This document shows positions 9,649 through 17,232 of a stretch of 64,000 nt of DNA, in pieces (position 1 is the stretch's first letter; each line of letters starts with the position of its first letter). Origin of the DNA: Anaerosolibacter carboniphilus (GTDB taxonomy: Bacteria > Bacillota > Clostridia > Peptostreptococcales > Thermotaleaceae). The notes below the pieces were generated by a model. That model saw nothing but the letters and a program-made list of their open reading frames with translations. It searched no databases and had not been told where the DNA came from. The stretch spans positions 398,543 to 462,542 of the forward strand of contig NZ_JACHEN010000001.1 of assembly GCF_014205875.1 (NCBI RefSeq). The letters are read 5' to 3'. A program made the translations under genes and the position numbers.

Positions 9649-9852
9649 TTGAAGAAATTTAGCAGAATTGTCGCATCAGAAGGGGTAGCTATTGTTTTAA
9701 ACTGGCTACGAATCGTCGTCGTAGCCATCCCACGTTCGCTATTGAAGATCTTGGATTTCGCCTTGCCAAATCTTTTTAATGGGAGGCTGAAGTCAATGCC
9801 ACTAAGTCTTATTTTAAAGTGTGGCAAAAATTATTCATTTGTTGGAGGCTAA
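9649..9852 (+). CDS. Small 67-aa protein between HTH and DUF4180 genes
   Basis: Begins with TTG one base after the HTH stop, with AGGAGAG inside the HTH gene as its ribosome site, and ends two bases before the DUF4180 ATG; its last codons contain the GGAGG of the next gene. The product is basic and rich in Val/Ile/Leu (KKFSRIVASEGVAIVLNWLR at the N-terminus), suggesting an amphipathic or membrane-associated peptide. No family is recognised. The exact tiling favours a real, translationally coupled gene, though a spacer ORF is possible. Confidence 0.5.
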   Translation: MKKFSRIVASEGVAIVLNWLRIVVVAIPRSLLKILDFALPNLFNGRLKSMPLSLILKCGKNYSFVGG

Positions 9853-9854
9853 TT

Positions 9855-10220
9855 ATGGAAATAACTGTGATAAAAGAGAATGATATAAAAATTGCCATTG
9901 TAAGTAGCAACGAAATACTGATAACTGATGTTCAGTCATCATTAGATTTCATTGGAACAGTAAGCTATGAAACCGGCTGCAATCGTATAATTTTGAATAA
10001 ATCAGCAATATGTGAGGAGTTTTTTCACTTGAAAACAAGACTTGCAGGGGAGATAATGCAAAAATTCATTAATTATCACATTAAAATAGCAATAGTCGGT
10101 GATTACTCTGTATATTCAAGTAAGAGTTTAAAAGATTTCATCTATGAGAGTAACCAAGGAAAGGATATATTCTTTGTGTCGAACGAAAAACAAGCAATTG
10201 AAAAATTGAGCAATGCTTAA
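9855..10220 (+). CDS. DUF4180 domain protein
   Basis: 121 aa, soluble alpha/beta. The body (residues 20-115) includes DFIGTVSYETGCNRIILNKS and EEFFHLKTRLAGEIMQKF, characteristic of DUF4180, a family of unknown function. GGAGG six bases upstream fixes ATG 9855 rather than an in-frame GTG at 9819. It is the third gene of the trio and probably shares the 9083 promoter. Confidence 0.75.
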   Translation: MEITVIKENDIKIAIVSSNEILITDVQSSLDFIGTVSYETGCNRIILNKSAICEEFFHLKTRLAGEIMQKFINYHIKIAIVGDYSVYSSKSLKDFIYESNQGKDIFFVSNEKQAIEKLSNA

Positions 10221-10277
10221 CTCTGAGTCTCTCAATATAAGCATAATTGAGGCGAGGGGAGTGTCCCTAATCCTGAA

Positions 10278-10375
10278 TGGCATGTCAAAAGATGGTTCTA
10301 TGACATGCTATTGGATATGCCTTTTTAAAGAAAGTAGAAGAGCAAGTTCGTATGAACTTACCCCTTCTATTTTTT
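10278..10375 (+). terminator. Tandem hairpins after DUF4180
   Basis: GCATGTCA/TGACATGC (10278-10308) is followed by an imperfect hairpin around AAGTTC/GAACTT (10332-10370) and TTTTTTCT. The second resembles the AGAAGGGCAAG hairpins that mark LysM relics, but I see no LysM sequence beside it. Confidence 0.6.
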
Positions 10376-10480
10376 CTATTCAAAAGTCCTTTAAAGAAGG
10401 AATCTTAAGGAGACTTTAAAGGGAATTTACTGAAAATTAATAAAAAAGTAAAAATTATACGCTAAATCTAATTAAATATA

Positions 10481-10509
10481 TTGACTCATAGAAAAGAGAA
10501 GTATATAAT
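10481..10509 (+). promoter_or_regulatory. Promoter of the LacI-family regulator gene
   Basis: TTGACT, 17-bp spacer, TATAAT. The predicted start of transcription falls inside the operator at 10517-10535. Confidence 0.8.
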
Positions 10510-10516
10510 CAAAATA

Positions 10517-10535
10517 TGAAAACGGTTCCATAAAT
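10517..10535 (+). promoter_or_regulatory. LacI-type operator 1 (autoregulatory)
   Basis: GAAAACGGTTCCATAAAT overlaps the likely +1. The 15-bp core AACGGTTCCATAAAT is repeated exactly before the binding-protein gene at 11595. Confidence 0.75.
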
Positions 10536-10547
10536 GAGGTATTAAAT

Positions 10548-11570
10548 ATGACACTAACAATTAATGATATAGCAAAAAAAGCAAAGGTATCTAAATCTAC
10601 TGTTTCTCGGGTATTAAATAATTCTGGTTATGTACGTAAGGAGACAAGAGAAAAGATTGAAAATGTTATAAAAGAGAATATCTATTATCCATCTGCAACT
10701 GCAAGGAGTTTAAGCAAAAAAGAGAGTAGTACCATTGGTGTCATTATTCCTGAAGCTGACAATGAATTTTTTGGAGAGGTTCTGACAGGTATTAGCGAAA
10801 TTGTAGATGAGCATAATATGACCTTGATTTTTTGTGACACTAGCAATAATTTTTTAAAGGAAGAGAGAGCCTTGGCTATGCTCAACATGCAGCGGGTAAA
10901 AGGTTTGATCTTAACCCCTGTAAATGACCATAATTATGGCGAAGCTGAGAAAAAGTTAAAACAGAAATTAAAGGATTTGAAAATTCCAATCGTACTCCTA
11001 GATAGAGGTGTGAAAAATTCTGAGTGGGACGGCGTCTACTTTGAAAACTACAAAAGTGCTTATAGTGCCACAGAGATACTAATTAAAGAAGGCCATAAGA
11101 AGATCGGTATTATTACAGGTGATTTAAAATTAAAGATTGGTCAAGATCGATATAAGGGCTATCTGGGTGCAATGGAAGACTATGGAATGGAGATTATAAA
11201 CGAGTATATATATGAGGGAAATTTCAGCGTGGAAAAGGCCTATGAATTGTCAAAGCAATTTATAGAAAGTAAAGACCTACCCGACGCCATCATTACATGT
11301 AACAATAGAACTACATTGGGCTTCATTAAAGCATTAAAGGAATATAACTTAACGTTAGGGAAAGATATAGCTGCCATAGGAATTGATAGCAATAAAGTGT
11401 TGGATATACTGGGATATAATTTTAGTTATGTGGCGAGAGATGCAGTCGAGATGGGCAGAGTAGCAATGCATAGGTTACTAGAAAGGTTTGAAGATCCAAA
11501 CAAACAAAGAGTAGAGTGTATTATGCCTTATAAAATATATTTAAAGGGTTCTGAAAAAATGAATCCTTAG
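10548..11570 (+). CDS. LacI/GalR-family transcriptional regulator
   Basis: 340 aa. The N-terminal helix-turn-helix and hinge (TINDIAKKAKVSKSTVSRVLNN, residues 3-24; hinge near 50-58) are classic LacI. Residues 60-330 are a periplasmic-binding-protein-like effector domain. It heads a sugar uptake operon; identical operator cores before this gene and before the binding-protein gene suggest it represses itself and the operon, relieved by the imported sugar or a metabolite of it. Effector identity is unknown. Confidence 0.9.
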   Translation: MTLTINDIAKKAKVSKSTVSRVLNNSGYVRKETREKIENVIKENIYYPSATARSLSKKESSTIGVIIPEADNEFFGEVLTGISEIVDEHNMTLIFCDTSNNFLKEERALAMLNMQRVKGLILTPVNDHNYGEAEKKLKQKLKDLKIPIVLLDRGVKNSEWDGVYFENYKSAYSATEILIKEGHKKIGIITGDLKLKIGQDRYKGYLGAMEDYGMEIINEYIYEGNFSVEKAYELSKQFIESKDLPDAIITCNNRTTLGFIKALKEYNLTLGKDIAAIGIDSNKVLDILGYNFSYVARDAVEMGRVAMHRLLERFEDPNKQRVECIMPYKIYLKGSEKMNP

Positions 11571-11592
11571 TAATTTTTTTTAAAGAAATGTG

Positions 11593-11609
11593 GGAACGGT
11601 TCCATAAAT
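11593..11609 (+). promoter_or_regulatory. LacI-type operator 2
   Basis: GGAACGGTTCC is a perfect palindrome about a central G and continues CATAAAT as in operator 1. It is followed by an 11-bp leader hairpin (11622-11632 with 11647-11657). Confidence 0.75.
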
Positions 11610-11695
11610 TCCAGATTTTAATTTTGGTGTCCTGACGTTGTAATAAGGACGCCAAAAATAAAGTAAATAAATTTATAAAGGGGAGACAAGATGTT

Positions 11696-12736
11696 ATGAA
11701 AAAAAGGATTTTTGCATTATTGTTAGTACTTATCATGGCGGTTGCACTATTTGCAGGCTGTAGCTCAAGCACTAACAACACAGGAGTGAATCAGGGAGAT
11801 ACACCTGCAAATTCAGATGCTAATGCAGAAGACAAACCTTATAAAATTTCTGTTATTGTAAAAGCAACTGACTCTGACTATTGGCAAACATTATTAGCAG
11901 GTGCAAAAGCAGCAGAAGCAGATAGCGATGGAAAAGTTGTAGTAACTACAGATGGACCTCCATCAGAAACGGATATTGACAAGCAGGTTTCAATTCTGGA
12001 AAACGTTATTGCTACACAACCTGATGCTGTTGTGATTGCCTCCTCAAGTTCAGATGCAACAGTTCCTGCAGTTGAAAACGCTGTATCAAATGGAATTCCT
12101 GTTATCACCATAGACAACAAACTCAATACAGATAAATATACATCTTACTTAGCAACAGACCACCGATTGGCAGCAGGTATGGCAGCAGAAGCTATGGTAA
12201 AAGACTGGGAAAAAATGGGGGTCAATCCTGCTGGAAAGAAAGTAATTGTAATTAGTTCTGTGGCTGGATCAAAGGTTAATACCGATAGAACAGAAGGATT
12301 TATTGGAAAAATAAAAGAATTAGTTCCCAATATCGTAGTTCTCGAAACTCAGTACGGGGATAATGATATTACAAAAGCTTTAAGCATAGCAGAAAGTACA
12401 ATCGCTGCAAATCCAGATTTAATTGGTATCTTCGGGGATAACAATCACATGGGTGTTGGTATAGCTAAAGCTCTTGAAGAATCAGGAAAGCACAATGAAA
12501 TCGTTACATATGCCTTTGATACAAATGAAGATGAAATTAAAGCCCTTGAAGATGGAACATTAAATGGATTGGTCGTACAAAACCCATTTGGAATGGGCTA
12601 TGACGGTGTTATGCATGCAATTGAAGCTATCGAGGGCAAAAGCGTTCAAAAGGACATCATCATTAATGCAACGATCGTAACAAAAGAAAATATGAAGCAG
12701 CCTGAAATACACAAGTTGCTTTATCCTTTGGAATAA
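11696..12736 (+). CDS. Sugar ABC transporter substrate-binding lipoprotein (RbsB-like)
   Basis: 346 aa. Signal peptide ends in a lipobox LFAGC with Cys22, followed by a Ser/Asn/Thr-rich linker. The mature part is a two-lobe type I periplasmic-binding fold (Peripla_BP_4): first strand YKISVIVKATDSDYWQTLLAGA, then PDAVVIASSSSDATVP and ITIDNKLNTD. It captures a sugar or sugar-like ligand for the ATPase and permease that follow. Family members bind ribose, galactose, allose, inositol or autoinducer-2; the ligand is undetermined. Confidence 0.9.
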   Translation: MKKRIFALLLVLIMAVALFAGCSSSTNNTGVNQGDTPANSDANAEDKPYKISVIVKATDSDYWQTLLAGAKAAEADSDGKVVVTTDGPPSETDIDKQVSILENVIATQPDAVVIASSSSDATVPAVENAVSNGIPVITIDNKLNTDKYTSYLATDHRLAAGMAAEAMVKDWEKMGVNPAGKKVIVISSVAGSKVNTDRTEGFIGKIKELVPNIVVLETQYGDNDITKALSIAESTIAANPDLIGIFGDNNHMGVGIAKALEESGKHNEIVTYAFDTNEDEIKALEDGTLNGLVVQNPFGMGYDGVMHAIEAIEGKSVQKDIIINATIVTKENMKQPEIHKLLYPLE

Positions 12737-12750
12737 CAGTTTGGGGATGT

Positions 12751-12794
12751 AAAAATATCACAGACATGAAATGTTTCGTGTCTGTGATATTTTT
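12751..12794 (+). terminator. Strong intercistronic hairpin between binding-protein and ATPase genes
   Basis: A 21-bp stem (AAAAATATCACAGACA with TGTCTGTGATATTTTT plus inner pairs, one G-T) with almost no loop, followed by TAG and no long T tract. It probably causes partial termination or protects the upstream mRNA, giving excess binding protein. Confidence 0.7.
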
Positions 12795-12837
12795 AGAAAC
12801 ATATTTTGATAGCACGCAGCAAGCAAGGAGGGTAGTT

Positions 12838-14337
12838 ATGCCTTTAGAACATGAAAATATCATAGAAGTCAAAAATATCGTAAAAGAATTTCCTGGAGTA
12901 AAAGCACTGGATAATGTTAGTTTTGATGTACGTAAAGGTGAAGTACATGCGCTGGTTGGAGAAAATGGAGCTGGAAAGTCTACGATTATTAAAATATTGA
13001 TGGGAGTTTACAGTAGAACGTCAGGCGAAATATTTGTGGAAAATAAGTCTGTAGATTTCAAATCTCCATTACAGGCTGAGAGACATGGCTTAGGAGCCGT
13101 CTATCAGGATGTGAATTTAGCAAAGGACTTAACAATAGCTGAAAACTTTTATATGGGACAGTTACCGAAAACAAAACTAGGCTTTGTAGATTATAAGGCG
13201 ATGTATGGGGAAACAAGAAAGATTTTAGAGTCTATAAATGTACATGTTGATCCGAAAGCAGTTATTAATGAGCTATCTGTAGCCCAACAAGAGATGGTGG
13301 CGATTGGGAAGATTCTTCATCTTAAAGCTAAGCTGGTTATATTTGATGAGCCAACTGCACTATTAACGAATGAAGAGATTGAGGAATTATTTAAGATTAT
13401 TCAAATGTTAAAGGACCAGAATGTTGGCATTATTTATATTACCCATAGAATGGATGAGATATTTAGAATCAGCGACCGTGTAACAGTTATGAAGGACGGT
13501 ACGAAGGTGGGAACAGTAAATACGAGTGAAACCAATGAAAATGATCTGATTACAATGATGGTAGGACGTAATACAAAAGATATGTACGAGATCAAGCATG
13601 TAAAACACGGAGAGTCTGTACTAAAGGTTGAAAATCTTTGTCGAGGTAAAGCATTTCGAAATATTAGTTTTGAGTTAAAAAAAGGTGAGATATTCGGAAT
13701 GTTTGGATTAGTAGGTTCAGGACGTACTGAAATTGTTAGATGCATTTTTGGAGCTGATAAAAAAGAGTCAGGTGATATTTATATAAATGGAGAGAAAGCT
13801 GAAATAAATAACCCGGAAGAAGCGATCAAGAAAGGGATAGCACTTATACCAGAAAATAGAAAAGATGAGGGACTGGCTTTAGGTTTATCTATTGCAGTAA
13901 ATACGAATATGGTAGCAATTAATAAGGTATCTTCCTATGGAGTAATGAATAGCAAGAAAATTAATATGAGAACAACAGAATTGACAGAGAGACTGAGAAC
14001 CAAAACGCCTTCCATACATCAATTGGTTAAGAATCTATCGGGAGGCAATCAGCAAAAGGTTGTGATTTCAAAATGGTTAGCTCAGGAAAGTGATATTTTT
14101 ATCTTCGATGAGCCAACTGTAGGAATTGATGTAGGGGCAAAACAGGAAATATATAAAATATTTGAGGAACTGCTAAGTCAAGGAAAATCAATCATTGTCA
14201 TTTCTTCATATTTACCTGAAGTAATGGGCTTATCAAATCGTATCCTAGTGATGTATGAAGGAAAACAGATGGGTATATTGGAGAAGTCAGCGTTTGATGA
14301 TGAAGAAATATTAAGATTAGCTTCTGGCATAAGTTAA
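12838..14337 (+). CDS. Sugar ABC transporter ATP-binding protein (RbsA/MglA-like)
   Basis: 499 aa with two ABC cassettes. First: Walker A GENGAGKST (~residue 40), signature LSVAQQEMVAIGK, Walker B LVIFDEPTALL. Second: degenerate Walker A GLVGSGRTE, signature LSGGNQQKVVISKW, Walker B IFIFDEPTVGID. This asymmetric tandem arrangement is typical of ribose/galactose importers. AAGGAGGG six bases before ATG 12838 fixes the start; an earlier in-frame ATG at 12766 lies inside the hairpin. Confidence 0.93.
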   Translation: MPLEHENIIEVKNIVKEFPGVKALDNVSFDVRKGEVHALVGENGAGKSTIIKILMGVYSRTSGEIFVENKSVDFKSPLQAERHGLGAVYQDVNLAKDLTIAENFYMGQLPKTKLGFVDYKAMYGETRKILESINVHVDPKAVINELSVAQQEMVAIGKILHLKAKLVIFDEPTALLTNEEIEELFKIIQMLKDQNVGIIYITHRMDEIFRISDRVTVMKDGTKVGTVNTSETNENDLITMMVGRNTKDMYEIKHVKHGESVLKVENLCRGKAFRNISFELKKGEIFGMFGLVGSGRTEIVRCIFGADKKESGDIYINGEKAEINNPEEAIKKGIALIPENRKDEGLALGLSIAVNTNMVAINKVSSYGVMNSKKINMRTTELTERLRTKTPSIHQLVKNLSGGNQQKVVISKWLAQESDIFIFDEPTVGIDVGAKQEIYKIFEELLSQGKSIIVISSYLPEVMGLSNRILVMYEGKQMGILEKSAFDDEEILRLASGIS

Positions 14338-14348
14338 AGGAGGTTTCT

Positions 14349-15317
14349 ATGGATACTTTAGTTAAAGAAAAAAAGGAAAAAAATAAAGTAAGGTTATTTA
14401 GCAAGGGAATGAAAACCGAACTTTTTTTAATTATATTGTTGATGCTATTAGCTATGTTTTTCACCATTACATCAGATGTGTTTTTCACAGCAGGAAATCT
14501 AAAAACCCTTACTAGACAGGCATCGATCTATGGAATGATTGCCATAGGCATGGTGGTAGTGATTACATCATCTGGTATTGATTTATCCGTTGGATCCGTT
14601 ACTGGCTTAACTGGTATTGTTGCAGCTTTGTGCATGGTAAATGGAATATCCATTCCTATCTCTATAGCTATCGCTGTGATATCAGGTGTGGCTATTGGAT
14701 TGGTAAATGGGATTTTGGTTCACGATGGGAAAGTGCCACCATTTATTGCAACAATGGGAACGATGACTGTGGTTCGGGCAATTATCATGCTGCTAACCAA
14801 TGCAAGTATGATCTCGAAACTGCCTGGTGGATTTAAGCAAATTGCGCAAATAGAAGTGTTGAATGTTCCATTTTTATTCGTAGTATGGGTGATTATGATC
14901 ATCATTGCATGGTTTATCACGAATAAAACTGTGTTTGGTAGAAATGTATATGCTTTGGGTAGTAATAGAGAGGCAGCAAGACTAAGTGGAATTAACATTA
15001 GAAAAACTACATATGGCGTTTATATTTTTTCTGCCTTAGCCTGCAGCATAGCCGGTATTTTACTTACTTCAAGGCTAGGAAATGGTGTTCCTACTGCAGG
15101 GGCTGGCTATGAACTAGATGCTATAGCTGCAGCAGTGGTAGGTGGCGCAAGCTTAGACGGAGGAGTAGGTAGTGTGATTGGTACAGTCCTTGGTTCCATG
15201 ATCATGGCCACCCTTCGGCAAGGTGGCGTACTACTTGGTGTTAATTCCTTTATTTTGGAGATAATCATTGGGTCGTTGATTGTAATAGCAGTTTTATTAG
15301 ATAAGTTAAGACGTTAA
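14349..15317 (+). CDS. Sugar ABC transporter permease (RbsC-like)
   Basis: 322 aa, 8-10 membrane helices, belonging to the BPD_transp_2 family. Diagnostic stretches are VVITSSGIDLSVGSVTGLTG (residues ~64-83) and AVVGGASLDGGVGSVIGTV near residue 265. It starts 12 bp after the ATPase gene behind AAAGGAGG and forms the membrane channel as a homodimer. Confidence 0.93.
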   Translation: MDTLVKEKKEKNKVRLFSKGMKTELFLIILLMLLAMFFTITSDVFFTAGNLKTLTRQASIYGMIAIGMVVVITSSGIDLSVGSVTGLTGIVAALCMVNGISIPISIAIAVISGVAIGLVNGILVHDGKVPPFIATMGTMTVVRAIIMLLTNASMISKLPGGFKQIAQIEVLNVPFLFVVWVIMIIIAWFITNKTVFGRNVYALGSNREAARLSGINIRKTTYGVYIFSALACSIAGILLTSRLGNGVPTAGAGYELDAIAAAVVGGASLDGGVGSVIGTVLGSMIMATLRQGGVLLGVNSFILEIIIGSLIVIAVLLDKLRR

Positions 15318-15339
15318 TATTTTACAAGGGGGACTAAAT

Positions 15340-16320
15340 ATGTTATATAAAAAAGTAGCTAAGATTGAAGAAAACATTTCGGCTATAGGAATGGGTTGTT
15401 GGAACTTTGGTGGTCAATGGGATAATGCAGTTGGTGATAACACGATTAAAATTGTACACGCAGCGATTGATAGTGGAATAAACTTATTTGACGTGGCACC
15501 GGTTTATGGATTTGGCAAAGCGGAGGAAATATTGGGTAGAACTTTGAAAGAGGGTAAACGCTCTAAAATATTAATTGCAAGCAAATGTGGCTTGGTATGG
15601 AACGATCAACAGGAAATTAGCAACAACTTAACGAAAAAAAGTATTTTAAATGAGATAGATCAAAGCTTACGAAGGCTTCAAACCGATTATATCGATATAT
15701 ATCAGTTACATTGGCCTGATCCGAGTACACCAATCGAAGAAACTGTTTGTGCATTAGAAGAGATCAAAAATGCTGGGAAAATTCGGTATATAGGTTTATC
15801 TAATTTTGCCCAGAGGGACGTGGATAAGTTTATGTCTATGATTGACATCCATGCGCAACAATCTTTGTATAACATGCTAGAAAGAAATACAAATAGTTAT
15901 CATGAAATACCACTGGTTTACAAGACAGAAGATGAAGTTTTACCTATGGTTAAAAAGCATCAGCAGGCATTTTTACCCTATAGTCCGCTATTCCAAGGTC
16001 TATTGACGGGAGCGTTTAAACGAGGCGGCAATTTTTCAGAAAATGATATTAGAAATGCCAATCCCAAGCTAAAGGGAGATCTATTTGAAAAGTATTATGA
16101 AGGGGCTCTTGCTATTGGTGATTTTGCAGATAAAATTGGAAGACCATTAAACGAGGTTGCATTCAATTGGCTAAGACAGAAAGAAGAGGTTACTTCTATT
16201 ATTGCTGGGGTTTCAAGTATCAGTCAATTAGAGAGAAATATAAATTCAACAACATGGAATTTGACTGAGGAAGAATTAAGAGAAATTGAAACTATTATTG
16301 AACCTTTTAAGACAATATAA
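15340..16320 (+). CDS. Aldo/keto reductase
   Basis: 326 aa TIM barrel with the catalytic tetrad Asp51, Tyr56, Lys82 and His124 (FDVAPVYGFG, ASKCG, QLHWPD). It is closest in layout to the YajO/Tas or L-glyceraldehyde-3-phosphate/pyridoxal reductase type families, which reduce sugar or aldehyde carbonyls with NADPH. As the only metabolic enzyme in the operon it probably acts on the imported sugar or its oxidised form. No sugar kinase or isomerase is nearby, so the catabolic route is incomplete here. Confidence 0.88.
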   Translation: MLYKKVAKIEENISAIGMGCWNFGGQWDNAVGDNTIKIVHAAIDSGINLFDVAPVYGFGKAEEILGRTLKEGKRSKILIASKCGLVWNDQQEISNNLTKKSILNEIDQSLRRLQTDYIDIYQLHWPDPSTPIEETVCALEEIKNAGKIRYIGLSNFAQRDVDKFMSMIDIHAQQSLYNMLERNTNSYHEIPLVYKTEDEVLPMVKKHQQAFLPYSPLFQGLLTGAFKRGGNFSENDIRNANPKLKGDLFEKYYEGALAIGDFADKIGRPLNEVAFNWLRQKEEVTSIIAGVSSISQLERNINSTTWNLTEEELREIETIIEPFKTI

Positions 16321-16329
16321 ACTGTAGTG

Positions 16330-16363
16330 AAATAATAAGCAAATTTTGATCGACTTATTATTT
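16330..16363 (+). terminator. Terminator-like hairpin of the sugar operon
   Basis: AAATAATAAG pairs with CTTATTATTT across a 14-nt loop, 10 bp after the aldo/keto reductase stop. It is AT-rich, so weak. Confidence 0.55.
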
Positions 16364-16506
16364 AGGCGTATCAGCTGAAAACGCTGTACCTTCGATTGAG
16401 AATGTAATAATAGTAGATAGCTACCTACAGGAACATAGAATTAAATTTAATATATCAAATGGCTAGTTTCTTAACATAGCTATTAATCCAGTATTTCCCC
16501 ATTTTA

Positions 16507-16550
16507 AAAAGTAGAATAACAAGATTAAATAATCTTGTTATTCTACTTTT
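16507..16550. terminator. Bidirectional hairpin at LysM copy C
   Basis: Perfect 20-bp stem starting AAAAGTAGAATAACAAG, loop AAAT. It has the same position relative to the LysM stop as in the other copies, but its core sequence has diverged. Confidence 0.85.
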
Positions 16551-16557
16551 CTATCTT

Positions 16558-16990
16558 CTATCTAGGAAAGAGTATCTTTTGACTTACGTAAATCGTATTT
16601 GGATCTATAACGCTATTATTTCTTAGAATGGCATTATAGTTAATTCCAAGATTTTGAGAAATACTGAATAATGTATCTCTTGACTGAACCACATAACAGT
16701 GATCTGTAGTTTGAGAACTTAGGTTGGTTACTTCTGTACCAATAGGAACTAGACTGTAGGCGTAGTTAATATCTTGATTATACATGCAGATGCAGCCATT
16801 AGAGACAGCTTTGCCGATAGAAGCTGGATTATTGGTGCCGTGGATGCGGTAATCTTTATAGAAACGCATCCGCCGAGTACCAAAAACACCACCAGGATTC
16901 GGTGCCTTTTCTGTGATTTTAAAGATACTTGTTGGGCTGGGTGTGCTCGGTTTACCGAACAACCGATACCCAGTAAAGGAGACGTATCAT
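16558..16990 (-). pseudogene. Truncated L,D-transpeptidase-LysM gene (copy C)
   Basis: Minus-strand frame covering FGKPSTPSPTSIFKITE, the YkuD catalytic region HGTNNPASIGKAVSNGCICM and a C-terminal LysM domain ending YVSQKILFPR. The active-site motif S-x-G-C-x-R has Cys where the conserved Arg should be. Compared with copy E, one base is missing just before FGKP, so the N-terminal part is out of frame, and no signal peptide follows. L,D-transpeptidases crosslink peptidoglycan through meso-DAP; this copy is very likely dead. Confidence 0.75.
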
Positions 16991-17042
16991 TTTAATAGGA
17001 AAAGAATGTATTCAGGATTATTTAGAATGAACAGTATTACAA

Positions 17043-17072
17043 AAAGACATTTGTCCAATGACAAATGTCTTT
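17043..17072. terminator. Hairpin between LysM copy C and helD
   Basis: AAAGACATTTGTC and its exact complement around the loop CAAT. It lies just before the helD promoter and probably insulates it. Confidence 0.7.
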
Positions 17073-17076
17073 AATA

Positions 17077-17105
17077 TTGACATAAGAAAATAAAAGTGAT
17101 AAAAT
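17077..17105 (+). promoter_or_regulatory. Promoter of the first helD gene
   Basis: TTGACA, 17-bp spacer, TAAAAT with an extended TGA just before it. It leaves a ~120-nt leader before ATG 17233. Confidence 0.75.
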
Positions 17106-17232
17106 AAATTCGATACCGTTTTAATAGGATCAAGATATAATATCCCTAATTTTATTATACATCTTTAGAAAAACAATGTCAATAGGGTTTGGAAATAATT
17201 TTAATGATTATACATCATAAGGAGGAGATAGG

